Shown here one piece after another: positions 17,708-26,441 of a DNA stretch of 64,000 nt; position 1 is the first letter of the stretch; every line of letters starts with the position of its first letter. Both the position numbers and the translations under genes were made by a program. The notes beneath the pieces were generated by a model that saw nothing but the letters and a program-made list of their open reading frames with translations, made no database searches and was not told where the DNA came from. The stretch is from Methanobacteriota archaeon (GTDB taxonomy: Archaea > Halobacteriota > Methanomicrobia > Methanomicrobiales > Methanomicrobiaceae), in NCBI GenBank assembly GCA_016841485.1, contig JAENZA010000005.1, forward strand, positions 1 through 64,000, written 5' to 3'.

Positions 17708-19156
17708 ATGCAGGTTCTTCGGGAGCACCAGCACCTGATACGGTGGATACTCCTTGCAGCAGGAGTCATCACAACCGTTCTCTGGTTCATGGTGTTTCCC
17801 TTAAAGACACCTTTTGATATGGTGGATATTCTCATCGAGGGCCTCATCCTCTGTACGTTTATCGCCGCCTATTACTATGTGATCCGGCTTGAAAACCCGT
17901 TTCTGGAGGCCGGGTTTGGCATTCTCATCTTCGGGTACCTGATAGACCTTCTCGACGAATTCACCAAAGAACCTGACATCCTCAATACCCAGTTTGAAGG
18001 GGCGTTGAAGATCATCGGGGTTATTGTCATCGTTGCCGGCCTCTCATATGCCAACCGCCGCTTTGAGGAGAATATTGCCGCATCGAAGGAACGGGAGAGG
18101 AAACTGGAGGAGACGGGGACAAAGTTCCGTGATCTCGTGGAAAATATCTTTGATGTGCTGTGCGAGACCGATGCAGCCGGGACCATTCGCTACATCAGCC
18201 CGCAGGTGGAACAGATGCTCGGGTACACCCCGGAGGAGCTCACCGGCACATCGATGTACGAACTTATCCCCGAGGGAGAGCGGTCAGCAGCTCTCGATGC
18301 GTTTATCAGGGTCCGGCAGCAGGGGGCATCGTTTCAGCTGGCTGAGCATCCGCTCATCCGCAGTGACGGGACGGTCATCATTGCCCAGATGAACGGCACT
18401 CCTGTCGTTCAAGGAGCAGGGGACGGCGGATACCGGTTGGTCTGCCGGGATATCACCGGAAAGAGAGAGGCAGAAGATGCGCTGCGTCTCGCCAACAGCA
18501 AACTCAATCTGCTCTCAAGCATCACCCGGCATGATGTACTGAACCAGCTTACGGTCCTTCTTGGCTATATCGAGATAATGGGGGAGGTGGAAGATACCGG
18601 GGAGAGGGACCTCTACCTGGAGAAAATGAATGCCTCGGCATGTTCCATCAGGCAGCTCATTGAATTTACCCGGGATTATCAGGATATCGGCGTGCATGCT
18701 CCGGCCTGGCAGAATGTCGCAGCCAAGGTTAGCACTGCAGCTGAAATGGCGGGGACGGACATTGTGCATACGGACGCATCGGTATATGGCCTGGAGATCT
18801 ATGCAGACCCTCTTCTTGAGAAGGTCTTCTATACACTGTTTGAAAATTCCCTGCGTCACGGGGGGATGGTCACTGAGATTACCATCTCGGCCCGGCAGGA
18901 GGATGAAAGGTATGTTCTGTTGATTGCCGACGATGGGAAGGGCATCCCTGCGGCAGAGAAAGAATTGATCTTTCGCAGGAAGTACGGAGTCAATACCGGC
19001 TACGGGCTCTTTCTGGCACGGGAGGTCCTCTCGATCACGGGGATTTCCATCAGCGAAACGGGAACACAGGGTGAGGGGGCATGCTTTGCGCTCAGCATTC
19101 CTGCGAGAAACTGGCGATTAGGTGAACCAACCGCCAACGAGTTTCGCGATATATAG
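17708..19156 (+). CDS. Membrane PAS sensor histidine kinase
   Basis: A 482-residue kinase. Four hydrophobic helices fill residues about 10-118, followed by a short coiled coil (SKERERKLEETGTKFRDLVEN is part of it), a PAS domain (about 135-255, with TIRYISPQVEQMLGYTPEEL and a PAC-type end CRDITGKREAEDAL) and a catalytic domain. The phosphoacceptor block is SSITRHDVLNQLTVLLGY, the N box ENSLRHG, the G1 box DDGKGIP and the G2 region GYGLFLAREVL. The RHDxLNxLT block is of the methanogen type and recurs in the kinase at the right end of the window. No response regulator is adjacent, so its partner is elsewhere. Confidence 0.9.
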   Translation: MQVLREHQHLIRWILLAAGVITTVLWFMVFPLKTPFDMVDILIEGLILCTFIAAYYYVIRLENPFLEAGFGILIFGYLIDLLDEFTKEPDILNTQFEGALKIIGVIVIVAGLSYANRRFEENIAASKERERKLEETGTKFRDLVENIFDVLCETDAAGTIRYISPQVEQMLGYTPEELTGTSMYELIPEGERSAALDAFIRVRQQGASFQLAEHPLIRSDGTVIIAQMNGTPVVQGAGDGGYRLVCRDITGKREAEDALRLANSKLNLLSSITRHDVLNQLTVLLGYIEIMGEVEDTGERDLYLEKMNASACSIRQLIEFTRDYQDIGVHAPAWQNVAAKVSTAAEMAGTDIVHTDASVYGLEIYADPLLEKVFYTLFENSLRHGGMVTEITISARQEDERYVLLIADDGKGIPAAEKELIFRRKYGVNTGYGLFLAREVLSITGISISETGTQGEGACFALSIPARNWRLGEPTANEFRDI

Positions 19157-19198
19157 GATAGCAATCGGAAAAAAAGGCAGGTCTCCCGGAATACGGGA

Positions 19199-20827
19199 TT
19201 ATCTTCTTGATTTTTTATAGCCGCCGCGGGCGGGGGCGGTAAATCCGATGGTGTTTCCATTCGAGAGGGGAACGCCGCCAATGGACTTTCCGGTCATCTC
19301 CTCGACGACCATCTTTGCCAGATCGTCGGGAATCTCGACATAGGAATTTGATTCGTAGATGCTTATGGATCCGATATCCTTTCCATTGATGCCTGTTTCA
19401 CCGGCGATGGCCCCCACGATATCCTTGGGACGTATACGCTTGTCCTTGCCGAAATTGAGGTAGACCCGGGTCATTCCCGCTTCAACCCCGTGGTCGCGCT
19501 TTACATATTCCTCAGAGACCGGTTCGGGGTCGGAACCTGCTTCAATCTGACGCTTCAGCAGTGCTGCAGCAATTTCAAGGGACGTGTAATCGTCCATCAT
19601 GATCCGTTCGAGAAGCGCTGCATACTTGTCAAGATCGCCCGCCTTGATGGTCTCCCGGATCTCTTCAGCAAGCGTCCTCATCCGCATCTCTTCGACGTCA
19701 TCGGCCGTTGGGATGGGAATCCGGGCGATCTGGATCTTCGCATATTTCTGGATGGTCTTGAGTTTGTAGAATTCCTTGGGGCCGACAAAGGTGATTGCAC
19801 GACCTTCGCGGCCAGCACGTGCCGTTCGTCCGATACGGTGGACGTAATATTCCACATCCTGTGGCACATCGTAGTTGATCACGAGTTCGACATCATCGAC
19901 ATCGATACCCCGTGCGGCAACATCCGTTGCGATGAGGACATCGATGGTGCCCTTCCTGAACTTTGCCATGACCCGGTCCCTCTGGACCTGTTTCATGTCG
20001 CCGTGGAGTCCCTCTGCGCAGTATCCTCTCGCCTGCAACTGGCCTGTAAGGGTATCGACCGCCCGCTTGGTGTTGCAGAAGATCAGTGCAAGATTCGGGT
20101 TGTAGATATCGAGCAGACGGGAGAGGATTTCGAGTTTATCGCTGTTGCGAAGCTCGATGTACTGCTGTTCGATCTGCGGGACGGTGAGGGTCTTGTGGGG
20201 TACCTTCACCATCTCGGGTTTGGTCTGGTACTGTTTTGAGATCTCGAGGATCGGCCGCGGAAGCGTTGCCGAGAAGAGGACCGTCTGGCGATCCTTTGGG
20301 GTTTCCCTGATGATGGTCTCGATGTCATCCCTGAATCCCATGTCGAGCATCTGGTCTGCCTCATCGAGTACGATCATTTTGATGGTGTCGAGCCGGAGCG
20401 TTCCCCGGTTGATGTGGTCCAGTACACGGCCGGGAGTTCCCACGACGATGTGCGCGCCGAATTTGAGCGCCTTGAACTGGCGTTCGATCGGCTGTCCGCC
20501 ATAGACGGGGACGACGTGAATCTTTTTCTCGTAGTGTGCCAGGCGCCCGAACTCCTCTGCCGTCTGAATGGCCAGTTCACGTGTGGGAGAAAGCACAATA
20601 ACCTGTGTTGCGCCGATTTCCGCATCAATGATCTCAATTGCGGGGATACCGAAAGCTGCGGTTTTCCCCGTCCCTGTCTGTGCCTGACCGGTCACATCAC
20701 GTCCTGAGAGTAGAGTAGGTATTGCAAGTAACTGAATCGGGGTGGGCTCCTCAAACCCCATATCTTTGATAGCCCTGAGAATGGTCGGGGATATATTAAA
20801 TTCGGAGAAGGAATAGGTGTCTTCCAT
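19199..20827 (-). CDS. deaD: DEAD-box RNA helicase with C-terminal DbpA-type RNA-binding domain
   Basis: A 542-residue helicase. Motifs in order: Q motif PTPIQ, Walker A AQTGTGKTAA, PTRELA, TPGR, DEAD in VLDEADQMLDMGF, SAT, and the C-terminal HRIGRTARAG. After about residue 445 comes a DbpA/CsdA-type RNA-binding domain (VYLNFGKDKRIRPKDI and SISIYESNSYVEI) and a basic tail. It unwinds structured RNA in ribosome assembly or cold adaptation. I prefer the ATG at 20827 because the TATA box at 20853-20861 predicts transcription from about 20831; an in-frame ATG at 20836 is the alternative. Confidence 0.95.
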   Translation of the reverse strand: MEDTYSFSEFNISPTILRAIKDMGFEEPTPIQLLAIPTLLSGRDVTGQAQTGTGKTAAFGIPAIEIIDAEIGATQVIVLSPTRELAIQTAEEFGRLAHYEKKIHVVPVYGGQPIERQFKALKFGAHIVVGTPGRVLDHINRGTLRLDTIKMIVLDEADQMLDMGFRDDIETIIRETPKDRQTVLFSATLPRPILEISKQYQTKPEMVKVPHKTLTVPQIEQQYIELRNSDKLEILSRLLDIYNPNLALIFCNTKRAVDTLTGQLQARGYCAEGLHGDMKQVQRDRVMAKFRKGTIDVLIATDVAARGIDVDDVELVINYDVPQDVEYYVHRIGRTARAGREGRAITFVGPKEFYKLKTIQKYAKIQIARIPIPTADDVEEMRMRTLAEEIRETIKAGDLDKYAALLERIMMDDYTSLEIAAALLKRQIEAGSDPEPVSEEYVKRDHGVEAGMTRVYLNFGKDKRIRPKDIVGAIAGETGINGKDIGSISIYESNSYVEIPDDLAKMVVEEMTGKSIGGVPLSNGNTIGFTAPARGGYKKSRR

Positions 20828-20852
20828 TCTGTACATATTAGTGCCGAGAGTT

Positions 20853-20861
20853 CTTTATATG
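20853..20861 (-). promoter_or_regulatory. TATA box of the DEAD-box helicase
   Basis: CATATAAAG on the minus strand, centred 30 bases from the ATG at 20827. Normal archaeal spacing gives a leader of about four bases. Confidence 0.6.
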
Positions 20862-20969
20862 TGGTATTGGGGTGATGGGGATTTCGAAACCTTCTCCCAG
20901 GTCCGGGGGCGTGGCGTGACCGCGTCAATGGGCCATTGGATGCTGGGAAGGAGACAAAGTGAAGGGAGC

Positions 20970-21191
20970 ATGGCGGTCTATGAAGCATGTGCCATACCTG
21001 CCGACTGTATTCGGAAGGGAGAGGACCTCATTTCCGTAATTCATCACTGGCAAAACGGGTGGTTGTGCCTTCTGTCGACCCGGCATGGGCGGGTGCGGCA
21101 CCCTTCTTCAGAGGAGGAACCGGCACCCGGGAGCCAATATTCCCCTGGCTGCCATTTTTTGACCATTCACCCCTTCAATGGGCATAATTGA
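20970..21191 (+). CDS. Small open frame, possible remnant of a CofE-like ligase N-terminus
   Basis: A 73-codon frame starting MAVYEACAIPADCIRKGEDL with a GGGAG ribosome-binding site three bases before the ATG. The opening loosely resembles the first strand and Gly-Asp-Asp-Leu turn of F420-0:glutamyl ligase relatives (COG1478), but after residue 30 the match fades and the frame ends far too early for a 240-residue enzyme. It may be a decayed gene fragment or chance. It lies in the 890-bp gap between the helicase and the AdoMet-decarboxylase-like gene. Confidence 0.25.
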   Translation: MAVYEACAIPADCIRKGEDLISVIHHWQNGWLCLLSTRHGRVRHPSSEEEPAPGSQYSPGCHFLTIHPFNGHN

Positions 21192-21716
21192 AGGAGTAGT
21201 CCGGGCCTGTGAAAAAATTCGGCACATGCGTATCGGCGGTGCCTTTTTAGGGTGAACATACTGCGTCTATGGTGGTCGGCGGGTCTCTGATGGCTGATCC
21301 TTTCATGACCTGAAAGGGGGTTGTTTGCCCAAAAGTGACTTCTGGGGGGTTAATTTATGCACAATGCTGTCATTGCCTCTCTGATACTGCGAAAAAACGG
21401 ATATTTATACAAAAAATCGCCTCAATTCCTCCAGAATGGACAAATTTCGTTCGATAATTGTGAAGAAATTCTGGATATTTTTTTGGCCGATTTCTGCATA
21501 TTTTAGAGCTTTATTATGCGTTAAATAGTAATTATATCATCATATGTGTCTTTAAATTCAATGCAGGCTGATATAAATTGCTGGATTTTGAATCGGGGTG
21601 ATTATAATTTGCCAAAATTGATTCTATCTGATTATCATCAAGGAATATTTTAAATCCTGAAGATGTATTCTATTTATAGCAATTAGCCTCCAAGGCGGCT
21701 CCCGGAGGGGGGTTGA
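21192..21716 (+). promoter_or_regulatory. Long AT-rich promoter region of the AdoMet-decarboxylase-like gene
   Basis: A 525-bp gene-free stretch that turns strongly AT-rich after about 21350. A TATA element TATTTATAG lies at 21671-21679 and a strong GGAGGGG ribosome-binding site at about 21704-21710, seven bases before the ATG. The long AT-rich upstream DNA is unlike the compact gaps elsewhere and may hold regulator sites; no perfect inverted repeat stood out. Confidence 0.5.
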
Positions 21717-22181
21717 ATGGAAACAGCCAGCAAAGTAATGAACACTATTGGTGCAGCATCCGGGAACGTCCCGGTGCCGTATCCGGAAACGCTTACGGAT
21801 GATGAGATCGAGACGACATTCAAGGAGAGTGGAGCCTGGGGACTGTATACCAGCGTGGACCTGAAGGAGTGCAACCCCGCCACTATTCGTGATGCGGGGA
21901 AGATCCGCGAGTTTGTCATCGAACTGTGCGACAGAATTGATATGAAGAGATTCGGCGAACCCACCATTGTTCATTTCGGACCGTGCGAGAAGGTTGCCGG
22001 GTACTCGCTGGCCCAGCTGATCGAAACATCACTGGTCTCCGGTCACTTCGCGAATGAAACCAATGCTGCATATCTTGACATCTTCAGCTGCAAGGAATAC
22101 TCGCCACGGGTTGTCGCGGAGTTCTGCAGGACTTTCTTCGAGGCCTCATCGGTTACCACCCACATCCTGTTCCGCGAATAA
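21717..22181 (+). CDS. S-adenosylmethionine decarboxylase-like protein with conserved pyruvoyl site
   Basis: A 154-residue protein of the AdoMet decarboxylase fold. Aligned by eye with class 1B enzymes such as that of Thermotoga maritima, without gaps from Ser55 to Cys83, it keeps the key residues. Ser97 matches Ser55, Ser105 matches the self-cleaving Ser63, His110 matches His68, and Cys125 in DIFSCKEY matches catalytic Cys83. The usual ESH cleavage context is TSL here, so processing efficiency is uncertain. Classical members make decarboxylated AdoMet for polyamine synthesis. No aminopropyltransferase is adjacent, and the long upstream region suggests separate regulation. Confidence 0.8.
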   Translation: METASKVMNTIGAASGNVPVPYPETLTDDEIETTFKESGAWGLYTSVDLKECNPATIRDAGKIREFVIELCDRIDMKRFGEPTIVHFGPCEKVAGYSLAQLIETSLVSGHFANETNAAYLDIFSCKEYSPRVVAEFCRTFFEASSVTTHILFRE

Positions 22182-22243
22182 GCGGGCACCTTATTTTTTG
22201 GCCTGATACCCGGAGTCATAGGACCCTGCATGACGGGCCGCGA

Positions 22244-23866
22244 TCAAATCGCTTCAATTCTTCTGAACCTGAAGACAATTCTCCAGTTCTGCTGTTCACG
22301 AAGGGTCAGTTCGTTCATTTCCTGGAGGAGATTGCAGAGCTCCTCCATACTGTGGGCATGGCGGACATTACTGCGTATGGCGGTCAGGTGCCTGACGACG
22401 TGGGCATACCGTTCGGCATTGCGGAGATACTCCCGCTGAAGCCTGACGGCGGCGATGGCAGAACCCACTGCCGGGAGGGTGATCGTGAGATAGGCAAGGG
22501 CAAGTGCTGTGTCTAATCCCCCGTCAGCACCGATACTATGACCTAAACCGAGGGCGTGCATCACGGCAAAGATGAGGGTTCCCACGAAGAGGGTTTCGCC
22601 GAGGATAAGCATCGTAAGGTAGGTTCTGCCTGCATGGGCACTCGCCTTTTCGTAAAACCTGAGGCGGTTGCTGACCCATGCAGAACGGAAGAACTTCTTC
22701 ATGGGGGCAAACGGGATGTCAAGACGGCAGTAGGAGATCGGCCGTGTCTCCATGATTGATTCAAATGCAATCACCATCCAGTCATTCGGGCGGTTTGACA
22801 GGCTCATATGCGGCGGGGTGTCGGGAGATTCGCAGTGGATACAGACAATGCAGAGGAAAAATGCAGCCCTGATTCGTTCGGCAAGGAAGTTATAGTCAAT
22901 CCATTTCCTGTGAAAATCTCCGTACCGGGAGGCGGTCATCAGGATGATGATGCACAGGATCTCCACCACCTCGAGCCAAATAACCCAGGTTTTCTCCGGG
23001 AAGAAGAGGGTCTGGAGGGTGATGGTAGCCACAGCGAGTGCCGCAAGCAGGGAGACGCAGGTGCCGGTCAGGGTATAGTAGCGCCGGTACCGCCGTGCCA
23101 GAAGCTGTGTCCGTGTAAAGTACGGGAGGAGGGTAGCTGATGCCGGTTCTATGACATCTTCGGGGAGGCCTGCCTTCTCCGCTTCCATCCTGAGCAATTT
23201 CCGGTACCTCTGGAACGTTGCAAGGTAGGCTCCCCCGGGGATGCTTTCCCTGTTGTATTCATCGAGCTGGGTGTAGGTCTCGAAGATGCGGTCATCATGT
23301 GGAAGTTCATAAGTTTCGCCGTTCTCAGGGTCGATGGCCACGACCGTTGTACCATGGATCTCTGCAAGTTCGAACATGCTCCCCGGGTGGTATGCCGTTG
23401 CCCCTGGTTCCCATTCACCGACAAGGATGACGAGGTTTGCAAGGTCGATTATTCCGTCATCGGTAGGATCGTAGCCGCGAATGGCCTCTTCGGGGATGAC
23501 CGGTGCGATATCAAAGGAGACCTCTCCTTCAAAGGGGAAGAATTCCGGTTCCTCATTTCCTTCTTCTGCGATCAGCAGTACCTCCGGAGGGTGGGAAATA
23601 TGGTCCCAGATACTGTCATCGAGCAGTGTTTCCAGAACGGCATGTTCGGGCCCGGGACGAAACGGCAGGACAAACCGGTAGGTATGATCGGTCTTTTTCA
23701 GAATGGACTCGAGACGATGAATCGTCGCTTTTATTCCCTTCAGGACCCGGGCCGTCTCAAAATGGTGTTCACTGATTATAAGCCCCGTCTGGATAACAAT
23801 CGAGAGGGCATGGTCATGGGTGATTTCGGTCAATTCACCGTCTCCGGTCCCTGTCATCTTCGTCAT
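22244..23866 (-). CDS. SLOG-like sensor fused to a SLATT/DUF4231-like four-helix membrane domain
   Basis: A 540-residue protein. Residues about 20-200 look like a SLOG/Rossmann nucleotide-sensing domain, with RFVLPF at 64-69, DLANLVILVGEWEPG from 141 and GSMFELAEIHGTTVVAI from 162. The second half has two pairs of membrane helices (about 264-288, 293-311, 415-439 and 452-474). HRKWIDYNFLAERIR at 319-333 and LPAVGSAIAAVRLQREYLRNAERY (part, from 464) are typical of SLATT/DUF4231 proteins. Such proteins are predicted membrane effectors in nucleotide-controlled conflict systems. No partner nucleotidyltransferase is next to it, so it would be a single-gene system if it acts in defence. Family assignment is by motif only. 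Confidence 0.65.
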   Translation of the reverse strand: MTKMTGTGDGELTEITHDHALSIVIQTGLIISEHHFETARVLKGIKATIHRLESILKKTDHTYRFVLPFRPGPEHAVLETLLDDSIWDHISHPPEVLLIAEEGNEEPEFFPFEGEVSFDIAPVIPEEAIRGYDPTDDGIIDLANLVILVGEWEPGATAYHPGSMFELAEIHGTTVVAIDPENGETYELPHDDRIFETYTQLDEYNRESIPGGAYLATFQRYRKLLRMEAEKAGLPEDVIEPASATLLPYFTRTQLLARRYRRYYTLTGTCVSLLAALAVATITLQTLFFPEKTWVIWLEVVEILCIIILMTASRYGDFHRKWIDYNFLAERIRAAFFLCIVCIHCESPDTPPHMSLSNRPNDWMVIAFESIMETRPISYCRLDIPFAPMKKFFRSAWVSNRLRFYEKASAHAGRTYLTMLILGETLFVGTLIFAVMHALGLGHSIGADGGLDTALALAYLTITLPAVGSAIAAVRLQREYLRNAERYAHVVRHLTAIRSNVRHAHSMEELCNLLQEMNELTLREQQNWRIVFRFRRIEAI

Positions 23867-24123
23867 TGTGATACACCCTTGTGTTCCGTACCGCCGCTTT
23901 CTCGGGAAAGGCGACCAAAAACCCCGGTGCCCTCTCCCTCGAAAGGGTAAGCAATTTTCTGCGGTAGGGTGGCCCGTCTGCCGGCAATGACCCGTTTTCG
24001 GCAGGTCTCTTCTGGTATGTAACCCCTTATGCTACATAAAATGCAGGACGTTTTCTACCAGGGGGTGCAGCACCTTTTTTCCGGGATGGACGGCGTTAAA
24101 CGGGACATCCGGGTGCAAATTGC

Positions 24124-24411
24124 TCACCCTCCTGCAACAGGGGGGAAGAGGGCGATGATATCCCCGTCTTCGATTATTGTATCGAGTCCCTCTATAAAAT
24201 GGATGTTTCTCCCGTTTTTCAGGATATTGACATATTTTCTGAGGTCCCCCGTCTCAGTGAACAACATTTTCCCGAGACCGTCGTACCGGGTGGTGATCAC
24301 GTCCAGCACCATGCGTATGGTTGCTCCCCCGGCAATGTTGAGGACAACGGTGGCGTCCGCCACCTCACGAAAGGTTGCGAATGTTTTTACGGTGATGGAT
24401 ACGGTTTGCAT
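24124..24411 (-). CDS. MoaD/ThiS-like ubiquitin-fold sulfur carrier next to AOR
   Basis: A 95-residue beta-grasp protein from the ATG at 24411 (MQTVSITVKTFATFREV), ending in IIALFPPVAGG. The C-terminal Gly-Gly is the site where MoaD-type proteins are activated and carry sulfur for molybdopterin synthesis. It lies 95 bp behind the aldehyde ferredoxin oxidoreductase gene on the same strand, so a role in its tungsten-pterin cofactor is the natural inference; use as a SAMP-type protein modifier is the alternative. A longer in-frame start at 24465, preceded by a G run, cannot be excluded. Confidence 0.85.
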   Translation of the reverse strand: MQTVSITVKTFATFREVADATVVLNIAGGATIRMVLDVITTRYDGLGKMLFTETGDLRKYVNILKNGRNIHFIEGLDTIIEDGDIIALFPPVAGG

Positions 24412-24506
24412 GGTCGCAATTGTTGCAGGAGGGGTGGTGGCAGACCGTTCGGGAGGGCCGTTCATCCCCCCGTGGCGACCTGCAACGTGTGTTTCTTCCC
24501 GATTTT

Positions 24507-26282
24507 TTAGTGAATGCCCAGTTCCTTCAGTTTTCCGGTGGTCGGTACGCCTGTTTCATCCCATCCGCGTACGGCGTAGTATTCCTTCAGGAGTTCGTCA
24601 CGGTGCCAGACCATGCCCTTCGGGGCACCTTCCTGCAGCGGTTCGCTGAGCAGGCGTTCGGGGAGGGTGTCTGCATCCATCCCGATGCCTCTGTCGAGAT
24701 TGAAGAGTTTCTGGAGGTTCCAGATGCGTTCCCCGGCTGTCATCACTTTTGCCGCATCGAATGGTATGCCGGTGGCCGCGGTCATGAGGTCCGCATAATC
24801 GTCGGCATTGAGAGAGAACACGGTGAATAGGCACATGCCCAGTGCATCAATTGCGGCTGTGAGGTCCTGGTAGGTTCTCACCCATTCAGGTTTGTTCACC
24901 GTCTCGTACGGGTCGATTTTCTCCGGTGACCCGAGGACTTCAGGTGAGATCAGGTATGCGTATACGTGGTCGCCCCCCCGCACGGAGGTCGCATAGGCAA
25001 GCCCCTGTCCCTGGAGTCCCCTCGGGTCGTAGGCGGGTAGTTCCTGCTTTTTCACGCTCATCGAGAGTTCCGGGTGACCGTAGCGCTCGGCAAACCGGTA
25101 AGACCCGTCTGCAAGTTCCTCCCCGATGCCTTCCCGTGTTGCCATCTGCCTGAGCACGGCAAGCATGCCGTCGGCATCGCCGAAGCGGATGGGATGGTCC
25201 ACGTATCCCTTCTCTGCCATCTCCATCAGGCAGGCGATGGTGGCACCGGCAGAGACCGCATCGAGGCCGTATTCGTTGCAGATACTATTCGCCTTGGTGA
25301 CCGCTATCAGGTCATCGATGCCGCAGTCCGGGCCGAATGCCCAAATGGGTTCATACTCCGGCCCTTCACCGGTTTTGCCCTCGATCTCATGGACTCTTCC
25401 GCACCGGATGATACAGGCATAGCACCCCTTCGCCTTCTTGAAGATGGTTTCTTTTATCGTCTCGCCGGATACCTTCTCCGCCTCCTCGAAGTGTGCGGTC
25501 TGGAAATTATTGGTGGGGAGGATGTAGTTTTCGTTGATGATGTTGACGAGAACGGCGGTGCCGTAGTCCTGGATGGACTTTGAGACGCCCTCCGCTTCGA
25601 TTTTCCCCCGGATGCGGTCCTTGATGAGGTTCAGGCTATCTTCGTCGGCGACACCGATCTTCTGCTCTCCCCGTACTGCAATGGCCTTGAGATTCTTCGA
25701 CCCCATCACGGCCCCGCACCCGCCGCGTCCAGCCGCCCGGTATTTTTCATTGATTACGCAGGTGATAAGCGAGAGCTGTTCCCCGGACGGCCCGATGCAG
25801 GCGACCCGTATCTTTGTATCATCATGCTCCTGCTGGATGATATCCGTCGTCTCACCGGTCGTCCTGCCCCAGACGTCTGCGGCGTCAAAGAGGGAGACCT
25901 CTCCGTTATCCAGGAAGAGATATACCGGTTTGGGGGCCTTTCCGGTGATGACAGCGGCGTCAAATCCCGCTTTTTTCATCTTCCAGCCGAAGACTCCGCC
26001 GCTGTTGGAGCTGATGGCGCATCCCGTCAGTGGGGAGAGGGTTGATATTTCATACCTGCTTCCGAGCGGTATACCCGTCCCGGTCAGGGGTCCGGTGGCG
26101 AACACCAGGGCATTGTCCTCACTCAGGGGATCGGTTCCGGGAAGCACCATGTCGGTGAGGAACCTGATTCCAAAGCCCCTGCCGCCGATATATTCTTCCT
26201 TCATTGATTGCGGGGTTGGTTTGACCTTTACCGTTCCCGCACTCAAGTCGATATACGCAATATTGCCTGCATATGCATCCAT
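24507..26282 (-). CDS. aor: Tungsten aldehyde:ferredoxin oxidoreductase
   Basis: A 591-residue enzyme that oxidises aldehydes to acids with ferredoxin as acceptor, using a tungsten bis-pterin centre and one [4Fe-4S] cluster. The N-terminal pterin-binding domain shows YIGGRGFGIRFL, ATGPLTGTGIPLGSRYE and RAAGRGGCGAVMGSKNLKAI. Cluster ligands are the cysteines in KGCYACIIRCGR and in DALGMCLF near residue 500. The ATG at 26282 has a GGTGAG ribosome-binding site; a GTG nine bases earlier is less likely. Length is normal for the family. It is followed by the MoaD-like gene, forming an AOR/cofactor pair. The aldehyde substrate is not evident. Confidence 0.95.
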   Translation of the reverse strand: MDAYAGNIAYIDLSAGTVKVKPTPQSMKEEYIGGRGFGIRFLTDMVLPGTDPLSEDNALVFATGPLTGTGIPLGSRYEISTLSPLTGCAISSNSGGVFGWKMKKAGFDAAVITGKAPKPVYLFLDNGEVSLFDAADVWGRTTGETTDIIQQEHDDTKIRVACIGPSGEQLSLITCVINEKYRAAGRGGCGAVMGSKNLKAIAVRGEQKIGVADEDSLNLIKDRIRGKIEAEGVSKSIQDYGTAVLVNIINENYILPTNNFQTAHFEEAEKVSGETIKETIFKKAKGCYACIIRCGRVHEIEGKTGEGPEYEPIWAFGPDCGIDDLIAVTKANSICNEYGLDAVSAGATIACLMEMAEKGYVDHPIRFGDADGMLAVLRQMATREGIGEELADGSYRFAERYGHPELSMSVKKQELPAYDPRGLQGQGLAYATSVRGGDHVYAYLISPEVLGSPEKIDPYETVNKPEWVRTYQDLTAAIDALGMCLFTVFSLNADDYADLMTAATGIPFDAAKVMTAGERIWNLQKLFNLDRGIGMDADTLPERLLSEPLQEGAPKGMVWHRDELLKEYYAVRGWDETGVPTTGKLKELGIH

Positions 26283-26441
26283 TACACTCACCGATCCTCA
26301 ACTACCAATTTATGGTATTTAAGGATATTGTGTCAGGATTGGTTTTTTCCCGCTGCCGGCACAAAAACAAGGTTTCTTCAACAGGCATGGATTTGGGAAA
26401 TATCAAAGAGAAAAATGGGGAATTAATGAAGATTTGCTTCT

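Noticed and set aside
19490-20239. A 249-codon open frame antisense to the DEAD-box helicase
   Set aside because: The helicase motifs on the other strand explain the lack of stops; the antisense protein has no family features.
20837-21716. Search for a tRNA or small RNA gene in the long gap
   Set aside because: No cloverleaf, CCA-like end or box A/B-type arrangement could be found by eye; only promoter-like AT-rich DNA is visible.
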